Shown: positions 61,121 to 64,000 of the stretch, piece after piece
Layout: each line of letters opens with the position of its first letter
Position numbering within the stretch: position 1 is the stretch's first letter
Origin: Pholiota molesta
Taxonomy: Eukaryota > Basidiomycota > Agaricomycetes > Agaricales > Strophariaceae
Reading direction: 5' to 3'
Length of the DNA stretch: 64,000 bases
NCBI GenBank assembly: GCA_014925825.1
Contig: JACGCK010000022.1
Span: 186,001 to 250,000 of the forward strand
The notes under the pieces: model-generated
What the model was told of the DNA's origin: nothing
Database searches by the model: none
Seen by the model: the letters and a program-made list of their open reading frames with translations, nothing else
Position numbers and translations under genes: made by a program

Positions 61121-62165
61121 ACTTCAGGCAAGATTGTAAGCATCTAGCATTTATATTTATGTTTTGAATTAGACCTCTAAAATCGTCTCTGGCAGAATGC
61201 ATTGACAAGCCGTCAAATTTGGATTCTAAATTACCCAAATGGGATATGATTGCTCCTTTTTAGGCCATGTCAGGGACACGCCAAAAGGACAAGCTCAAAA
61301 GTAGAAAATGACGACCTGGTGGAAGCCATTACTTAAGGGTAGCAACTTCCTTGCTACTATTTTCAAGGAATGACTGGTTTAGGACGAATATTGGAGCATC
61401 CCAAGCTTCTCACATGCAATTACGCTCCGCTGGCGTTTTACTTTGTCATCGCAAATACGTAGTCGTTAACTTTGACATCTCTTTGAGCTAGCTGGTTCTT
61501 TGCAGTGAGATGCAAGGTATTCTAATACTCTGATAATCAGCTACACGCCCTTGTTTAAAATGGACTACTTTATCTAGTGGACTAATCTACTCCTAAATTC
61601 GGCGCTCCGCAATGAGGGAAGAAGGAGCAGTCGCATCAATGTGAGCTAGATTAAAAATTGATGTTCTTGTTTTCTCAGGACAAATGTCCTTGATATACTC
61701 ATTGATGATTTCATTCCCAAACTACGAGTATAATGCGCAAAGGCACGCGCAGGCGAACTAGATCTCGGGGGCCTATGGTACGGATCTGGAGCTACCACAG
61801 AAATAGAAGACTCCACCTTTTTCTTATCTTCGTGAATCGTCATGTCGAAGTCATGTTATCACAGCTACAGCATGGTATACTAACATTTAAATAGCCCATG
61901 GACTGGGTGTGGGTGGCTCTGATTTTAATGATGGAATCCTCAAACCCCGGGTCTATCAATGGAGGCATAGATTGGTCCCCAAAGGCGGAAGACCAGGGAA
62001 TGAGTCGATGTCATCGTGATGGCCTTCCGAATCACCCTGCGCAGCAAGCCACCAGGTTTAATCTAGTCAAAACTGACGTCTTCTTTTCCTTCGTCTATAT
62101 ACTCTCCGAGAGAAGTTTTACACTAGACAGGAAGTGCTCATCCCGAGGCTCGCTATGAGATGAAC
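61121..62165. repeat. unit A of a diverged tandem duplication
   Basis: This unit aligns in order with 62260-63460. Shared landmarks are AGATTGTAAGCAT / AGATTGTGAGCAT, the TACCC...TGGG...GCTCCTTTTTAGG block, CTTATCTTCGTGAATC, CCATGGACTGGGTGTGGGT / CCATGGAGTGGGTGTGGGT, and TTGGTCCCC / TTGGTTCCCC. Spacing between the copies is about 1.14-1.28 kb with many indels. No coding function is evident; short frames beginning MDWVWVA (unit A) and MEWVWVA (unit B) share only their first residues. Confidence 0.55.
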
Positions 62166-62259
62166 TGCAAAAGGGTTAACCAACGCATACATATTTTTGC
62201 CTGTCTTTTGATGGGTAGAAGCATTCGTCGCCAAATTCAGGTTTTATGACATAGTGTCT

Positions 62260-63460
62260 CGAATACGTCTCAGGCTAGATTGTGAGCATTACCTGTTTCT
62301 AATCTATACAAAGGACAGCCTTCCGTAATCATCGATTGCCGGTGTAGAAATGTTGAGTATTCAATTACCCGAATTGGGTATGAACGCTCCTTTTTAGGAG
62401 ATCGACAATGATCATGTCGAAAGGCCACACTCAGAAGTGAAGGCAACTTGCTGAACGTAAGATGAGTTATTTATATCAGCTTTCAAATCAGATATGAGCG
62501 TTTATTTATCTCCAACGCAGCCATTCCTGTTATTCTGACATCAGTGCGTTTGGCGACAAAATGTTGAAGGGGTTATGCGCCGCCGGCCGTCCGCATATTA
62601 TTTACAAACTCGTCTTATTTCTTCATACAAATACGTAAGCACCAGTCTCTGTTGTGCTAGATAGATATATTTTCGATACGAACCAGTGGTACTCCAAAAA
62701 ACGCGCCACGTTCTGTGCTGCTGCGGTGAAATGCATGCAACGTATGCCAGCACTCGGATACTCAGCCGTATGGCCCTCGCTTAGAATGAACTATCTTTCC
62801 GGTGCACTCATTCATGCAAAATTTATTTCTCTAAATTTGACGGACTGCGATCAGGGGAAACGGAAGAGTTGCTTCAATGCAGGCAGCGTATTTATGAGTA
62901 CCTCTAAATTCGAAAATATTCTCTCAGTCTTACCCGGACACGGTAGCTTTGGTGTGCCTGGCCGGTCTGGGCAGCCAAGCTTCGCGGCGAAGTGCATAAA
63001 AAGAAGGACTTGGAGATTGAGAAAAGCCAGTGCGACGGATCCGGGAGCCACCTGAGAAAAAGAAGTTCCGTAGTTTTTGCTTATCTTCGTGAATCTGATT
63101 CGTCATGTCCAGGCTTATGTTGCCTCGATCGAGAGAGTACAGCTGTTGCATGGTAATAGTTTATAGTCACCATGGAGTGGGTGTGGGTAGCTTCGCTTTA
63201 CGAGAACATTTGGGGAGCATGGTTAATACCCGTATTTGTTAATGGAAAACATACGATTGGTTCCCCACAACTCTTCTGAAGTTCCCAAGAGACAAAAAAC
63301 TACGCAACGTGAGCGATAGCATCATGGCCGTCCGTATCGCTCCGTGCAGCAACCCGCGGTTTAATTTAGTCACAAGTTGTGGTCTTCTTTCCTTCATGCC
63401 CGTTGTCCGAGAGAAACTTTGCGATGTATATCTTTATTCCGAGGATGTTGTGGGATAGAT
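62260..63460. repeat. unit B of a diverged tandem duplication
   Basis: Second copy of the segment described for unit A. It carries a 1-kb stretch of open but motif-free sequence. A minus-strand frame (62930-63151) shares an IHEDK-x-K stretch with one in unit A (61646-61843), so a short decayed gene cannot be excluded. Confidence 0.55.
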
Positions 63461-64000
63461 CAAAATTTAGAGAAGAAAAGAAGCATTGATAGAGGTGATT
63501 AGTGCGCTGCTTATCATTCCTTTTGTAGTTTTACAAAGATTTCCTCACACACGAGTTGGCTGAGTGAGTGATTAGGTTGAGGCTTTGAAGTGCTACAGTA
63601 CCGACCCTGCTCTGTGGCAGTGCGATCGAGCCGAAATTCTGAACGTTCTGAACGTTTGAGCGCTTACTCTAATTTTTAAACATTAGCCGCCGTGGGCAAT
63701 GGTCAGTGGTGGGATATCCATATGTAGAGTTCGAAGCTTCACAGGCGGACCCTGCAAGAAGTGAGGCAGTAACACCTCGTTTCTTTGATTGGTAACGCTT
63801 TCCTGAATACTAATAGATGTCATAAGAAAAGTATATACATGCCTAGACACAGAGGTTCAAGGGAAAAGATGCGATATTGTAGATGAGTTGGACTGTTCCT
63901 TCCTTAAGAGTGTTGAAACCATCCGGAATACTCATCCACGTTCATAACAGTATCAGAGCTGCGCAGCATAAAGAATCATCAATTATATCTTGTTTACATT
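63461..64000. other. intergenic to the window edge
   Basis: I see no gene, repeat or RNA here. A doubled TTCTGAACG motif occurs near 63638-63655. Confidence 0.4.

Overview
This is nuclear DNA of a filamentous basidiomycete, most likely an Agaricomycete (mushroom-forming fungus). The signs are dense genes on both strands cut by many 45-65 bp GT-AG introns, multi-pass membrane families typical of Agaricomycetes, an adenylation-thiolation-reductase enzyme, a GH12 glucanase, and an intron-containing Tc1/mariner transposase. No tRNA, rRNA, CRISPR or prokaryotic signal was recognised. The species cannot be read from the sequence.

Layout. 0.7-3.8 kb (+): a linoleate-dioxygenase-type haem peroxidase without the usual P450 half. 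4.2-6.9 kb (+): an MFS monocarboxylate-type permease. 7.0-8.5 kb (-): a delta-9 acyl-CoA desaturase with fused cytochrome b5. 10.2-13.9 kb (+): an SMP-30/lactonase-like gene preceded by a dead tandem copy. 14.36-15.86 kb: an intact Tc1/mariner element with perfect 74-bp inverted repeats, lying 24 bp before the start codon of a coiled-coil protein gene (15.9-18.6 kb). 18.8-21.6 kb (+): mitochondrial aconitase. 23.7-25.7 kb (+): a delta-12 desaturase. 27.2-28.6 kb (-): a peroxisomal enoyl-CoA isomerase. 30.3-31.8 kb (+): a DUF6534-type membrane protein. 33.4-37.5 kb (+): an A-T-R (NRPS-like) reductase. 38.2-45.3 kb (-): the DNA polymerase epsilon catalytic subunit. 45.7-48.3 kb (-): an Ase1/PRC1/MAP65 microtubule bundler. 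48.8-49.3 kb (+): a small CsbD-like protein. 50.2-51.2 kb (+): GH12. 51.2-52.1 kb (-): a glutathione S-transferase. 52.1-52.5 kb: a GC-rich orphan coding fragment. 54.0-55.1 kb: a second element with about 110-bp inverted repeats. 57.2-58.7 kb (+): another multi-pass membrane protein. 59.3-60.9 kb (+): a WASP/Las17 homologue. 61.1-63.5 kb: a diverged tandem duplication with no clear gene.

Functionally, the first 37 kb is rich in lipid genes: the dioxygenase, both desaturases that make oleate and linoleate, a beta-oxidation isomerase for unsaturated acyl chains, and a carboxylate reductase. The genes are not tightly packed or co-directional, so a true cluster is only a hypothesis. The 38-51 kb part mixes housekeeping genes (replication, anaphase spindle) with secreted and detoxification functions.

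Quality note. Several otherwise well-conserved genes (aconitase, Ase1, GH12, Las17) show single-base frameshifts, many beside homopolymer runs. They look like uncorrected assembly deletions rather than biology. The 5' SMP-30 copy has in-frame stops as well and looks truly dead. Start and end coordinates given for spliced genes are the outer limits of the coding region, introns included.
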